Program-made: the position numbers and the translations under genes
Source: Lachnospiraceae bacterium
GTDB lineage: Bacteria; Bacillota; Clostridia; Lachnospirales; Lachnospiraceae
Reading direction: 5' to 3'
Length of the DNA stretch: 64,000 nucleotides
Assembly: GCA_910576125.1 (NCBI GenBank)
Contig: CAJTHM010000021.1
Location: forward strand, 43,304-107,303
The notes under the pieces: generated by a model
What the model was told of the DNA's origin: nothing
What the model saw: only the letters and a program-made list of their open reading frames with translations
The model's database searches: none
In this document: in pieces, positions 46,164-55,225 of the stretch
How the letters are laid out: each line of letters begins with the position of its first letter
Position numbering within the stretch: the stretch's first letter is position 1

Positions 46164-47908
46164 AAGAACGAAGAGCGGGAGCAAAAAGCGTAAAGCGGCT
46201 GCTGCAATATGTGGCCCCATGGAAGTTCCGGTATGTGTCGGGCCTGTTGGTCACGGCCCTGGACCCCTATATGAAATCGCTGCTGGTAGGCCTGTTCATC
46301 GGGGGGATGCTGGAATTCGCCCAGGACGGGGACTTTGTCGGCGTCATGAGAGAAGCGGCGAAATGGCTCCTGCTCATGGCGGCCTGGCTGCTTGCCGCGG
46401 CTGTGGGCCAGTATGCCTTTGAGAGCGCGGGCCGCAGGGCAGCGGCGGAACTGAAGAAAGACCTGTACCGGGACATGATCTGTGCGCCTTACCGCCTGAT
46501 CAGCAGACAGCACAGCGGAGATCTGCTGTCCCGCCTGGACAGCGATGTGGACAGCTGCCAGAGACTGTGGGGGGAGTTGACGAGGGACATTGCCAGGACG
46601 GTTCTTTCCGTAATCCTGGGATTTATCACGGTCTGGAGCATCCACTGGCTGATTGCGGTGGTGCTGTGCGGGGTGGGCGTGTTCATGCTGGTCTTCAATT
46701 CCTTTCTGATCCGGAGCAACCAGGAGAGGTATAAGGAGCTGGCGGCACAGCAGGGAGAGAACATCGCCCATATGAGCGATCTGCTCGCCGGTTCCCGGCT
46801 AGTCCGCATCTATGGGGAGGACACTGGCCTGATGAGGCGCTTTGAGGACAGCTGTATGAAATTCTTCCATACGTCCATGCGCGCCCTGAATGTGCGCGCC
46901 TGTTATTACGGCTTCAACCAGGTGAATGCCGGGCTGACGCTGGCGGGGAGCCTGGGGCTGGGGATGATTCTCTATTATCAGGGAATCCTCTCCCTGACCG
47001 CGCTGCCGCTGCTGATCCAGATGGGCACCATGGTGGTGTCGCCCATTGCGGAACTGGGCTGGACATGGGACAGCTGGAATGAGGTGGCGCCCAGAATCGA
47101 CCGCGTCACGGAGCTCCTGGACCAGGAAAAGGAGGACATTGGCAGGGGAGAGGGAGGCGATGTGTCTTTTGGCCAGGGCGCGGCGATCCGGGCGGAACAT
47201 ATGAGCTTTTTCTATGAAGAGGGGAAACCGGCGCTTACCGATGTGGATCTGGAGATTCCCATGGGCAGCACTTACGGCATCGTAGGGCACAGCGGGAGCG
47301 GGAAGAGCACCTTGCTGCGGCTTTTGATGGGGATGGAGGACTACCAGGGGAGCCTGCGGATCGGCGGCAGGGAGGTCCGGGACATGCCGTTGGCCGGGCT
47401 GCGCAGCCGAATCGCCTATGTGCCCCAGGAATGCCCGCTGTTCGACGGGAGCATTTTTGAGAACATACAGCTGGGAAGGCTCTCTGCCAGTAGGGAGGAA
47501 GTACTGGAGGCGGCAGCGGCTGCGGATGTGGACGAATTTGTCAGCGGGATGGAGCACGGATACGATACTTTGGTGGGCGAGAACGGGGTGAAGCTCTCCG
47601 GCGGCCAGCGCCAGCGGATTGCAATCGCCAGGGCCATGCTGAAGGACGCCCCAATCCTGCTGCTGGACGAGGTGACGGCAGCGCTGGACGGGGCGGCGGA
47701 GCAGCGGATTCAGGGCTCGCTGTCAAGGCTCATGCAGGGCAGGACCACCCTGATCGTCGCCCACAGGCTGTCCAACGTGACAGATGCCGACCAGATACTT
47801 GTCTTCGACGGGGGCAAGGTGGTGCAGCAGGGGAACCACGGCCAGCTACTGGAGTCGGACGGCCTCTATGCAAGGCTATATCGGCTGCAGACGGGAGAGC
47901 TTGGGTGA
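46160..47908 (+). CDS. ABC exporter-type subunit D
   Basis: A 582-residue partner of subunit C, translationally coupled by the ATGA overlap. Motifs: GHSGSGKST, LSGGQRQRIAIAR, ILLLDEVTAALD and VAHRL. The catalytic Glu is present in both subunits. It is GC-rich like the surrounding locus and is not a close sister of the AT-rich exporter pair at 33-36.6 kb. Confidence 0.85.
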   Translation: MKERRAGAKSVKRLLQYVAPWKFRYVSGLLVTALDPYMKSLLVGLFIGGMLEFAQDGDFVGVMREAAKWLLLMAAWLLAAAVGQYAFESAGRRAAAELKKDLYRDMICAPYRLISRQHSGDLLSRLDSDVDSCQRLWGELTRDIARTVLSVILGFITVWSIHWLIAVVLCGVGVFMLVFNSFLIRSNQERYKELAAQQGENIAHMSDLLAGSRLVRIYGEDTGLMRRFEDSCMKFFHTSMRALNVRACYYGFNQVNAGLTLAGSLGLGMILYYQGILSLTALPLLIQMGTMVVSPIAELGWTWDSWNEVAPRIDRVTELLDQEKEDIGRGEGGDVSFGQGAAIRAEHMSFFYEEGKPALTDVDLEIPMGSTYGIVGHSGSGKSTLLRLLMGMEDYQGSLRIGGREVRDMPLAGLRSRIAYVPQECPLFDGSIFENIQLGRLSASREEVLEAAAAADVDEFVSGMEHGYDTLVGENGVKLSGGQRQRIAIARAMLKDAPILLLDEVTAALDGAAEQRIQGSLSRLMQGRTTLIVAHRLSNVTDADQILVFDGGKVVQQGNHGQLLESDGLYARLYRLQTGELG

Positions 47909-47957
47909 CAGGCCAGCGTTTCAGCAAGGCACCGAAGAATAGGTATGAATTTGAGGC

Positions 47958-47985
47958 TTGACAACCGGAAACATTGTTGTAGAAT
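47958..47985 (+). promoter_or_regulatory. Promoter of the second GH38 gene
   Basis: Perfect TTGACA (47958-47963), 16 bases, TAGAAT (47980-47985), about 65 bases before the start. The gene can thus be expressed apart from the importer operon. Confidence 0.75.
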
Positions 47986-48051
47986 GAATGGGGCTGGGGA
48001 AAGCCCCGAGTTGGGTCAAGGCTGATTGTTATAAGAAGGAGGAATATTGAG

Positions 48052-51000
48052 ATGAAATTAGTACATTCCGAATGGAAAGACAGAGTCAAACACTGGATGC
48101 GCACCCTGAGAGACGATCTGTATGAGCCTCTGGGAGAGATTTCCTGGGAGGCGTACCCCACCATGGAATACCTGACGCCCGAGGAGGCGCAGAAAGGGCC
48201 TTTCGAGCCTGTGAGCCCCGGCTACACCTGGGGACATGTCTGGGAGTACTGCTGGTTCAGAGGAAGCATCACTTTGCCGGAGCAGGCAAAGGGCCAGCGG
48301 ATTGTGATGGATTTGAAGCCCCAGGGGGAATCCACGCTGTTCGTGAACGGCAGATCCTTTGGAACCTACCGCGCGTCCTGGGTGAACGAGCCTCATCACT
48401 TTATCGAGGACAATGTGCTCAGCACCTGCGCGGAGGGCGGAGAGCGGTTCGACCTGCTGATGGAGACCTACGCGGGACATTTCATCCCCGAGGCCCCTAC
48501 GGGAGGCTGCGCCACCGGCCCTGTGCTGCCCGGCGCCTATGAGGACACGGCGGTGGAGGGAAAGCGCCGCACGCTGGAGAAATGCACCTACGGCATCTGG
48601 AATGAGGACGCTTACCAGCTGTACATGGACGTGGCCACGCTGAGCATGCTCCTGACGACCCTGGACGAGAAGTCCCTGCGGGCGGCGAAGATTGCCAAGG
48701 CGCTGCAGAATTTCACCCTCATCGTGGATTTTGAGCAGTCCAGAGAGCAGCGCATCGCTTCTTATAAAGAGGCAAGGGAGGCGCTGCGCCCGGTGATGGA
48801 GGCGAAGAACGGCTCCAGCGCGCCGGTGTTCTACGCGGTGGGCAACGCCCATCTGGATCTGGCATGGCTCTGGCCCATGGCTGAGACCTACCGCAAAACG
48901 GAGAGGACTTTCGCGGCCCAGCTGCGCCTGATCGAGGAGTACCCGGAATACAAGTTCATCCAGAGCCAGCCGGCTTCTTATGAGATGTGCAAGAAGAACT
49001 ATCCCGAGCTGTTCGCCAGGATCAAGGAGGCTGTGAAAGGCGGCCAGTGGATCGCGGACGGCGCCATGTGGGTGGAGCCGGATACCAATATGGCCAGCGG
49101 AGAAGCGTTAATCCGTCAATTGATACACGGAAAACGGTATTACAAAGAAGAGTTCGACGTGGACAGCAAGGTGCTCTGGCTGCCGGATACCTTTGGATAC
49201 ACCGCGGCCCTGCCCCAGATTCTGAAAGGCTGCGGCGTGGATTATCTGGTGACCCAGAAGATATTCTGGTCCTACAATGAGGGAGACCAGTTCCCATACC
49301 ACTATTTCACCTGGCAGGGCATGGACGGCTCTGAGATCGTGTCTTTCCTGCCTACCAGCTATACCTACCGCACGGATCCTATCGAGGCCAACAATATCTG
49401 GAAGAACCGGACTCAGCTTCAGGACCTGGATGCGTTCCTGATGCCTTACGGATACGGCGACGGAGGCGGCGGTCCCGCAAGGGATTATATCGAGTACGCC
49501 AAGCGCCAGGAAGACCTGGAGGGCAGCGTGAAAGTGAAGATGGCAGGCCCCATGGAATTCTTCCGGGATATGGAGGAACAGGGCGGCCCTGTGAACACAT
49601 ATGTAGGCGAGCTGTATTTCAGCGCCCACAGAGGGACCTATACCTCCCAGGCGGCAGTGAAGAAGAACAACCGCCGCAGCGAGCTGGCCATGAGGGAAGC
49701 GGAGCTGTGGAGCTGCCTGGCGGCTGAGCGCGGCCTGGACTATGATCTGGCTAAGGCGGATGCCCTGTGGAAAGAAATCCTGCTGCATCAGTTCCATGAT
49801 ATCCTGCCCGGCTCCAGCATCGGACGCGTCTATGAGGAGGCGAAGAAAGCCCATCAGGCTATCCTGGACGGCGCGGCAGAGCTGCTTGACCAGGCTCTTG
49901 AGGCGCTGACGGAGGAGAAGAAAGAAGGAGCCGTAACGGTATGGAATTCCTTAAGCTTTGACAGAAAGGCTCTGGTGGAGCTGCCCGAGGCCTTTGCAAA
50001 GGGCGCGAAGACCCTCGAGGGAGAGGCGGTGCCCGTGCAGAAGACGGCGGAGGGCGTGAAAGCAGTCGTAGAGATTCCTTCCTGCGGCGCGGTCTCCCTG
50101 GTTCCTGCAGAGGGCGCGGCTTCTGAGGACAGCGTGAAAGCTGCAGTGACCGTGAAAGAAGATAAAGACGGATATGTGATGGAGAACAGCCAGGTCAGGG
50201 CAGTTGTCAACAACAGAGGCGAGGTAGTCTCCTTTGTGCTGAAAGAGTCCGGCAGAGAGTTCGCGGCAGAGCCCATGAACAGATTCCGCCTGTACAAGGA
50301 TGTTCCCCGTATGTTCGACGCCTGGGATATCGATTCCAACTATATCCTGCAGGAAGTGGAGGCTGTGACCGAGGTTTCCGTGGAGAAAGTCTCTGACGGC
50401 ATCGAGGGCGTAGTGAAAGTCACCGGCAGGCTCAGCGAATCCGGCTTCGTGCAGTACATCCGCCTGGCTGCGGACAGCAGGAGAATCGTGTTCGACACTG
50501 AGGTGGACTGGAATGAGCTTCACAGATTGCTGAAAGCATCTTTCCCTGTGGACGTATATGCGGAGAACGGCATCAACGAAATGCAGTTCGGTTATGTGGA
50601 GCGTCCCGCACACCGCTCCAAGCTGTATGACAAGGACAGATTCGAGGTATGCAACCATCGCTACAGCGCGCTCTGTGACGGTTCCCACGGCGCGGCGGTG
50701 CTCAATGACTGCAAGTATGGTATCAGCATGAACGGCAATGCTCTGGAGCTGACCCTTCTGCGGGCAGCCGCATGTCCTGAGATGCGCGCGGATCAGGGGC
50801 AGCATTCCTTTACCTATGCTTTCACGGCATGGGAGGGAAGCTTTGCAGACAGTGATGTAGTCAGACAGGGCTATGAGCTGAATGTGAAGCCCGCGGTGAG
50901 CGGGGGCGCCGGAAAGCGCTTCAGCGCCGTGACGGTGGATAAGGCCAATGTCATCCTGGATACCATGAAGCCTGCGGAGGACGGAAGCGGAGATATTATC

Positions 51001-51183
51001 TTGCGCCTGTATGAGTCCAAGAAAGCGGCGACAAAAGCGGAAGTGAGCCTGAACTTCGGTGCGGGCAAGGCTTATCTGTGCGATATGCTGGAAAACGTCA
51101 CTGAGGAAGCGGCTGTGAACGATGGCAAGATTGTCCTGCCTTTCAGGGCATTTGAAATCAAGACCGTCAGGATAAAGAAATAA
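48052..51183 (+). CDS. GH38 alpha-mannosidase (1043 residues)
   Basis: The long type of bacterial GH38, with about 250 residues before the catalytic domain, including a beta-sandwich (ESTLFVNGRSFGTYRASW). The metal HxD is H267/D269 (GNAHLDLAW), the nucleophile D379 (LPDTFGY), and the later metal site HQFHDILPGSS. The C-terminal half is the beta-rich super-sandwich domain of the family. No signal peptide. AAGGAGG precedes the ATG. With GH125 and the other GH38 it would remove alpha-linked mannose of different linkages from imported glycans. Confidence 0.94.
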   Translation: MKLVHSEWKDRVKHWMRTLRDDLYEPLGEISWEAYPTMEYLTPEEAQKGPFEPVSPGYTWGHVWEYCWFRGSITLPEQAKGQRIVMDLKPQGESTLFVNGRSFGTYRASWVNEPHHFIEDNVLSTCAEGGERFDLLMETYAGHFIPEAPTGGCATGPVLPGAYEDTAVEGKRRTLEKCTYGIWNEDAYQLYMDVATLSMLLTTLDEKSLRAAKIAKALQNFTLIVDFEQSREQRIASYKEAREALRPVMEAKNGSSAPVFYAVGNAHLDLAWLWPMAETYRKTERTFAAQLRLIEEYPEYKFIQSQPASYEMCKKNYPELFARIKEAVKGGQWIADGAMWVEPDTNMASGEALIRQLIHGKRYYKEEFDVDSKVLWLPDTFGYTAALPQILKGCGVDYLVTQKIFWSYNEGDQFPYHYFTWQGMDGSEIVSFLPTSYTYRTDPIEANNIWKNRTQLQDLDAFLMPYGYGDGGGGPARDYIEYAKRQEDLEGSVKVKMAGPMEFFRDMEEQGGPVNTYVGELYFSAHRGTYTSQAAVKKNNRRSELAMREAELWSCLAAERGLDYDLAKADALWKEILLHQFHDILPGSSIGRVYEEAKKAHQAILDGAAELLDQALEALTEEKKEGAVTVWNSLSFDRKALVELPEAFAKGAKTLEGEAVPVQKTAEGVKAVVEIPSCGAVSLVPAEGAASEDSVKAAVTVKEDKDGYVMENSQVRAVVNNRGEVVSFVLKESGREFAAEPMNRFRLYKDVPRMFDAWDIDSNYILQEVEAVTEVSVEKVSDGIEGVVKVTGRLSESGFVQYIRLAADSRRIVFDTEVDWNELHRLLKASFPVDVYAENGINEMQFGYVERPAHRSKLYDKDRFEVCNHRYSALCDGSHGAAVLNDCKYGISMNGNALELTLLRAAACPEMRADQGQHSFTYAFTAWEGSFADSDVVRQGYELNVKPAVSGGAGKRFSAVTVDKANVILDTMKPAEDGSGDIILRLYESKKAATKAEVSLNFGAGKAYLCDMLENVTEEAAVNDGKIVLPFRAFEIKTVRIKK

Positions 51184-51200
51184 ATAAGATGGAAATGGCA

Positions 51201-51249
51201 GCCGCCCCTTTTGCGGAGAGACAGTGACCGCAAAAGAGGGCGGCTCTTT
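51201..51249 (+). terminator. Long hairpin after the second GH38 gene
   Basis: A 16-bp stem with one bulged base (GCCGCCCCTTTTGCGG with CCGCAAAAGAGGGCGGC) and an 11-base loop, followed by TCTTT. The next ribosome site begins only 6 bases later, so it may attenuate rather than fully stop transcription. Confidence 0.65.
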
Positions 51250-51263
51250 AAAGGAGGCAACAA

Positions 51264-52022
51264 TTGAAAATAGTGACTTTTAATATACGCTGTGATTATG
51301 GCCAGGACGGAGATAACAATTTCTGTTTCCGCAAGCCGCTGATTTTGGAGAAACTGGAGAAAGAGAAAGCTGACATCATCTGCTTTCAGGAAGTGCTCCC
51401 CCATGTGGCCGCATGGCTGAAAGAGGCCCTTTCGGACTATTATGTCATCGGCTGCGGCCGCAGCGAGACCCTGGAGGACGAGCAGGTGGCCATTGCCTAT
51501 CGAAAGGATGCCGTCAACCTGATTCAGATGGAGACCTACTGGCTGTCAAAGACGCCCTATGTGCCTGCGTCCCGCTACCCGGACCAGAGCATCTGCCCCA
51601 GAGTGTGCACGGAGGCGGTCTTTGAGGAATTTGCCACGAAGCAGGTGTTCCGGGTGGTGAATACGCATCTGGACCACGAGGGGCCAGGAGCGAGGGAGCA
51701 GGGGCTGCGGCAGATTTTGGATAAGCTGGAGCAGGCGGTGCTTTTTGCCCAGGTGCCTGTAATCATCACCGGGGACATGAACGCGGAGCCGGACAGTAAG
51801 GAAATGGCGGTGATGGCAGAAGATTCTTCCTATACAAATGTGACGGAGGGAATCGGCATCACTTATCATGGCTATAAGCGGAGCGAACCTCCCTGCAGTA
51901 TTGACTATATTTTCACAAAGGGCTTTGTCTGTGAGAGGGTTGAGAAGTGGGAGGATGAAAGGGGCGGGGTGTTCCTTTCCGACCACTATCCGGTGTGCGC
52001 CGTGCTGCGGCCGGAGGCGTAG
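51264..52022 (+). CDS. Endonuclease/exonuclease/phosphatase family hydrolase
   Basis: A 252-residue member of the EEP superfamily: MKIVTFNIRCD at the start, CFQEV with the metal-binding Glu, VNTHLDHEG, ITGDMNAEPDS and the final SDHYPV. All expected acidic and His residues are there. Within sugar loci such proteins are usually phosphodiesterases or phosphatases of unknown substrate rather than nucleases. The start is TTG with AAAGGAGG 7 bases upstream; no ATG fits. Confidence 0.87.
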   Translation: MKIVTFNIRCDYGQDGDNNFCFRKPLILEKLEKEKADIICFQEVLPHVAAWLKEALSDYYVIGCGRSETLEDEQVAIAYRKDAVNLIQMETYWLSKTPYVPASRYPDQSICPRVCTEAVFEEFATKQVFRVVNTHLDHEGPGAREQGLRQILDKLEQAVLFAQVPVIITGDMNAEPDSKEMAVMAEDSSYTNVTEGIGITYHGYKRSEPPCSIDYIFTKGFVCERVEKWEDERGGVFLSDHYPVCAVLRPEA

Positions 52023-52146
52023 GTTCGATACAGAGGGCTCATGCAGGCCGGATGAACACTATATGGTAAGGCTGGACGACTGCCCGAAAGGATTCATGAT
52101 ATTATAGAGATATGGCTTTCTAAAACACCGAAAGGGAGAGAAAATC

Positions 52147-53445
52147 ATGCTGAAATGGAAAGAGGAATGGACATATGAGGGCGGCTGCCCGGCAGCGGGG
52201 CTGTATAATACAGGCTCCATGATAACGGATGATAGCTGCGGCCCGACGGAAGATGACGGCCCCATGCTGCTGGTGACGGACACCAATGAAAAGGAGTATG
52301 GGGCATACCTTGAAAAGTTGTGCGGGCTGGGCTTTGAAAAAGTCTTTGAGAACCATACCGCCGCCGTGGACTGCTGCCAGATGAAGAAAGCGGATGCGCT
52401 GCTTTACGTGTATTATACGCGTGCCCTGGGCCAGGTGCGCGTCATCGAGGACAGGGCCTCCGTGTCCCTGGAAGAATTTTCTTATACCTGCGAGAGAGGG
52501 GCCTCTGCGGAAATCTATCAATACGGACTCTACTATGACCCGCGCAATGAACTCAGCCCTGTTACGGTCAACTGCGGGATGTTCTATATTATACGGTTGG
52601 CCGACAACCAGCTGGTCATGATCGATGGCGGCCATTATCTGCAGTGCTCCGCGGAGGCGGTGGAGGGCATGTACCGTTTCCTGCGCAGGATTACAGACAC
52701 AGCGGAGGGAGAGAAAATCCGCATTGCTGCATGGTTTTTCTCCCATGCCCATGACGACCACATGGCGGCCTGCATCAGGCTGCTTCGGACATATCCTGAA
52801 AGTTTCGAACTGCAGCGTGTGATGTTCAATTTCCCGCCTTATACCACGCATCCCGGTGATCTGGATGCGCTGATACTGAAAGAGACCCTGCGGGAGTTCT
52901 GCCCGGATGTAAAGTGCCTGAAGCTTCACAGCGGCCAGGCCGTCACGCTGGCCAATGTCCGCTTTGACGTGCTGTATGCCCAGGAGGACGCCATTTCCAA
53001 AGAGAATTCCAAGGTATTCCCTTTCCGGGATTTCAACTGCACTTCCGTCATCCTGAAAATGACTACAGGCAATGGCACGGTCATGTGGCTTGGGGATACC
53101 AACGTGGAGACAGAGGAACTGGTGCTTCGGACGGTTCCGGCCGGGCTGTGGAAGTCGGACGTGGTACAGGTCGCCCATCACTGCTTTAACTTCCTCTCCC
53201 GCCTGTATCCTGCCATTGATGCGGATTATGCCATGCTGCCCAACAGCTATTACGGGGGGCATACGGTGGAGAACACCGATAAGCTGATGGATGTGGTGAA
53301 CTGCCTGGCCTCGCCGGACAATATCTGGTATGAGGAGCGGACTACCGGGTTTAGGTTCGAGGACGGGCGTTACCAGGTCATCCTGGAAGAGGAGCGCGTG
53401 GGCGGTGAGCATGACGGCGTGAATCTCTATGGGGTGCGGATGTAA
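52147..53445 (+). CDS. MBL-fold metallo-hydrolase-like protein
   Basis: A 432-residue protein. Residues 1-135 are an N-terminal domain of unknown type. From about 140 a metallo-beta-lactamase fold follows: MIDGGHY, the metal motif HAHDDH (H200, H202, D204, H205), the bridging Asp in MWLGDTN and a late His in VAHHCF. Two metal ions are therefore likely. Substrate unknown; it may act on a product of the glycan pathway. GGGAGAG precedes the ATG. Confidence 0.8.
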   Translation: MLKWKEEWTYEGGCPAAGLYNTGSMITDDSCGPTEDDGPMLLVTDTNEKEYGAYLEKLCGLGFEKVFENHTAAVDCCQMKKADALLYVYYTRALGQVRVIEDRASVSLEEFSYTCERGASAEIYQYGLYYDPRNELSPVTVNCGMFYIIRLADNQLVMIDGGHYLQCSAEAVEGMYRFLRRITDTAEGEKIRIAAWFFSHAHDDHMAACIRLLRTYPESFELQRVMFNFPPYTTHPGDLDALILKETLREFCPDVKCLKLHSGQAVTLANVRFDVLYAQEDAISKENSKVFPFRDFNCTSVILKMTTGNGTVMWLGDTNVETEELVLRTVPAGLWKSDVVQVAHHCFNFLSRLYPAIDADYAMLPNSYYGGHTVENTDKLMDVVNCLASPDNIWYEERTTGFRFEDGRYQVILEEERVGGEHDGVNLYGVRM

Positions 53446-53477
53446 AAGCCATATTATTTTTTATATCTGCCCACCCC

Positions 53478-54245
53478 TTAAAGGTACAGCTCATTCTCCT
53501 TTCTTGCGGAGCAGGCTTTTTTCATCGCCAGCGCTGCGGCAGAGACCATGGCGCTGTTCAGTTTCCGGGCTGACTGAGGGCACAGCACGGTACAGCGCAT
53601 ACAGGAAATACACTTTTTGCTGTCCGTCTCTTTGGGATTTTCCAGGCTGATTGCCTGTGCCGGGCACTGTCTGGCGCAAAGGCCGCAGTTGGTGCAGCCA
53701 TTGCCCGCTTTCGGCACCAAACCGCCGCCTCCCGCTTTCTTATAAGGGCGGTTTCCCGGAATCTGCGGCGTGGAGGGTTCGGCGGAATTCCCGTTTATTT
53801 TTTCCAGAATCTTTTGGGCGAAACTGACCAGCTCGCTCTTGTCCTGTTCATCAGGCCTGCCTGCGGCGTACTGATGCATGATGGAATGTTCCGCAATGGC
53901 GGCAATGGCGGCGATGACTTTGAAGCCGCTTTTTTCCGCAAGGTCTTGCAGTTCGATCAACGTGTCCTCATAGGCCCGATTGCCGTATACGCAGACGATG
54001 ACGCAGGGGGCCTGGTTTCCGTGGATATTTGCGATTCTCCGGGCGGCAAGGCCGGGGACGCGTCCTCCGAAAGAGGGAATCGCGATGATGGCGATTTCCT
54101 CTTTTTCGATGTTGAGTGAAGAACTGTCCATCTCCGGGTTGGATAGATCGATTTTGCTGACGGGCATTCCCCATGTGTCTGTTATGATATCCGCGACTTT
54201 AGCGGTTCCGCCGGTAGGGCTGAAAATTATCTGCGAGACTTTCAT
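53478..54245 (-). CDS. EFR1-type flavodoxin/ferredoxin fusion
   Basis: A 255-residue protein. Residues 1-150 have a flavodoxin-like fold with the phosphate-binding loop FSPTGGTAKVAD. The C-terminal third holds two [4Fe-4S] motifs, CTNCGLCARQCP and CISCMRCTVLCP. EFR1 family proteins are thought to pass electrons between flavin and Fe-S partners in the cytosol; the physiological partner is unknown. AGGAGG lies upstream of 54245. It is divergent from the Rrf2 gene, a common pairing that suggests redox or Fe-S control. Confidence 0.87.
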   Translation of the reverse strand: MKVSQIIFSPTGGTAKVADIITDTWGMPVSKIDLSNPEMDSSSLNIEKEEIAIIAIPSFGGRVPGLAARRIANIHGNQAPCVIVCVYGNRAYEDTLIELQDLAEKSGFKVIAAIAAIAEHSIMHQYAAGRPDEQDKSELVSFAQKILEKINGNSAEPSTPQIPGNRPYKKAGGGGLVPKAGNGCTNCGLCARQCPAQAISLENPKETDSKKCISCMRCTVLCPQSARKLNSAMVSAAALAMKKACSARKENELYL

Positions 54246-54257
54246 GTCTGCACCTCC

Positions 54258-54276
54258 TGTAATTTTTAAATTTACA
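54258..54276. promoter_or_regulatory. Candidate operator of the EFR1-type gene
   Basis: Inverted repeat TGTAATTTT-T-AAATTTACA with one mismatch, between the minus-strand -10 and the start codon. A plausible site for the divergently encoded Rrf2 protein. Confidence 0.5.
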
Positions 54277-54278
54277 TC

Positions 54279-54307
54279 ATTATAGCAAATGCATGGCGGC
54301 ATGTCAA
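54279..54307 (-). promoter_or_regulatory. Promoter of the EFR1-type gene
   Basis: On the minus strand: TTGACA (54302-54307), 17 bases, TATAAT (54279-54284). Full consensus. Confidence 0.85.
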
Positions 54308-54310
54308 GAT

Positions 54311-54338
54311 TTACAGCAATGTCCGTTTGTGCTACAAT
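54311..54338 (+). promoter_or_regulatory. Possible promoter of the rrf2-type gene
   Basis: TTACAG (54311-54316), 16 bases, TACAAT (54333-54338). This leaves a structured leader of about 165 bases before the start. Confidence 0.45.
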
Positions 54339-54343
54339 TTTAT

Positions 54344-54478
54344 ACTACATAACGCCAGAATTTACCGTACTGCACTGGTTAAACTTATATGGCTGGCATT
54401 ATGTAGTCGGGTTACTCGGAAATTATAACTGTTAAGCAGTATATATAAGGCAGGGGCTGATTCCCTGCCGCTTACTGC
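54344..54478 (+). promoter_or_regulatory. Structured leader of the rrf2-type gene
   Basis: First structure: ACTACATAACGCCAG (54344-54358) pairs with CTGGCATTATGTAGT (54393-54407), 14 of 15 positions. Second: GGCAGGG (54449) pairs with CCCTGCC (54463), enclosed by GCAGTA (54436) with TACTGC (54473). No known riboswitch class was recognised. The first arms could also be a distant protein-binding pair. Confidence 0.5.
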
Positions 54479-54509
54479 GAGGACGCTTATTGCAGAAAGG
54501 AAAGGCGTT

Positions 54510-54965
54510 ATGCACATCAGCACGAAATGTTCAGTGGCCATTCACTGTCTGATTTTCATCTATGAATATGGGGAGAAACAAAAGGTGACCAGCGAACTGT
54601 TATCGCTGTCCAGCGGCAGCAATCCTGTCACCATTCGAAATATCCTGAGTGCGCTGAAAAAGGACGGCATGATATCTGTCCGATTCGGAACAGGCGGCGC
54701 TGCATTGGACTGTCCGCCGGACGAAATCACCCTATACCGCATATGCCGGGCGATAGAGCCGGACTTTGATTCCAAACTGATTGGCGTCCACCCCATGCCC
54801 TCGCCATTATGTCCTGTGGGGAGAAATATCCATACAGTATTGGATTGCTCTTATCAGAAAATCAGGGAGGATTTGTGTGAAAGTCTGAAAAAAATCACGC
54901 TGGAAAATATGATTTCCGATTATAAGGGAACTTTGGATAATCGTAAAAATTACGATGATGAATAA
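54510..54965 (+). CDS. Rrf2 family transcriptional regulator
   Basis: A 151-residue regulator with the Rrf2 winged helix: MHISTKCSVAIHCLIFI at the start and the recognition segment NPVTIRNILSALKKDGMI. In the C-terminal half only two cysteines are near the usual Fe-S position (PLC and LDC), so it may not bind a cluster and resembles the YwnA-like branch. GAAAGGAAAGG precedes the ATG. A palindrome belonging to a repeated regulatory element lies inside its last codons. Confidence 0.85.
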   Translation: MHISTKCSVAIHCLIFIYEYGEKQKVTSELLSLSSGSNPVTIRNILSALKKDGMISVRFGTGGAALDCPPDEITLYRICRAIEPDFDSKLIGVHPMPSPLCPVGRNIHTVLDCSYQKIREDLCESLKKITLENMISDYKGTLDNRKNYDDE

Positions 54966-55002
54966 TGATGCCTGCTATACTAATCACTGTAAGACAGGCA
55001 CC
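54941..55002 (+). promoter_or_regulatory. Repeated regulatory element, copy A (before the LRR gene)
   Basis: Palindrome TCGTAA-AAA-TTACGA (54941-54955), exactly 20 nt, TATACT (54976-54981), 13 nt, then CAGGCA (54995) pairing with TGCCTG (54969). The same layout without indels occurs at 57453-57513. The hexamer 17 bases before TATACT is CGATGA, not a good -35, and the palindrome overlaps it, so an activator may be needed. The palindrome lies within the rrf2 3' end. After it, 55003-55225 is a GC-rich leader with a small hairpin (CGCCGCA with TGCGGCG) and no gene. Confidence 0.6.
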
Positions 55003-55225
55003 TTGAAAAACTTGAAATGACCGTCCGGAGGGATGCCTCTCCCGGAGAAGCGCCGCCTGACCCGTCCGGGTCCCGCGCGCCAAGGAGAGAAAGGCAACGC
55101 CGCAGGAAGCGTGCGGCGGCTCCGGGGAGAGCGGCAAAAAAATACCGGATTTGCACGTAAAAAGTTACAGGAAACAGCATATCAAAGAGAAAGGCTGTAG
55201 ACGGCCGGAACAGGAGGATGAGAAG

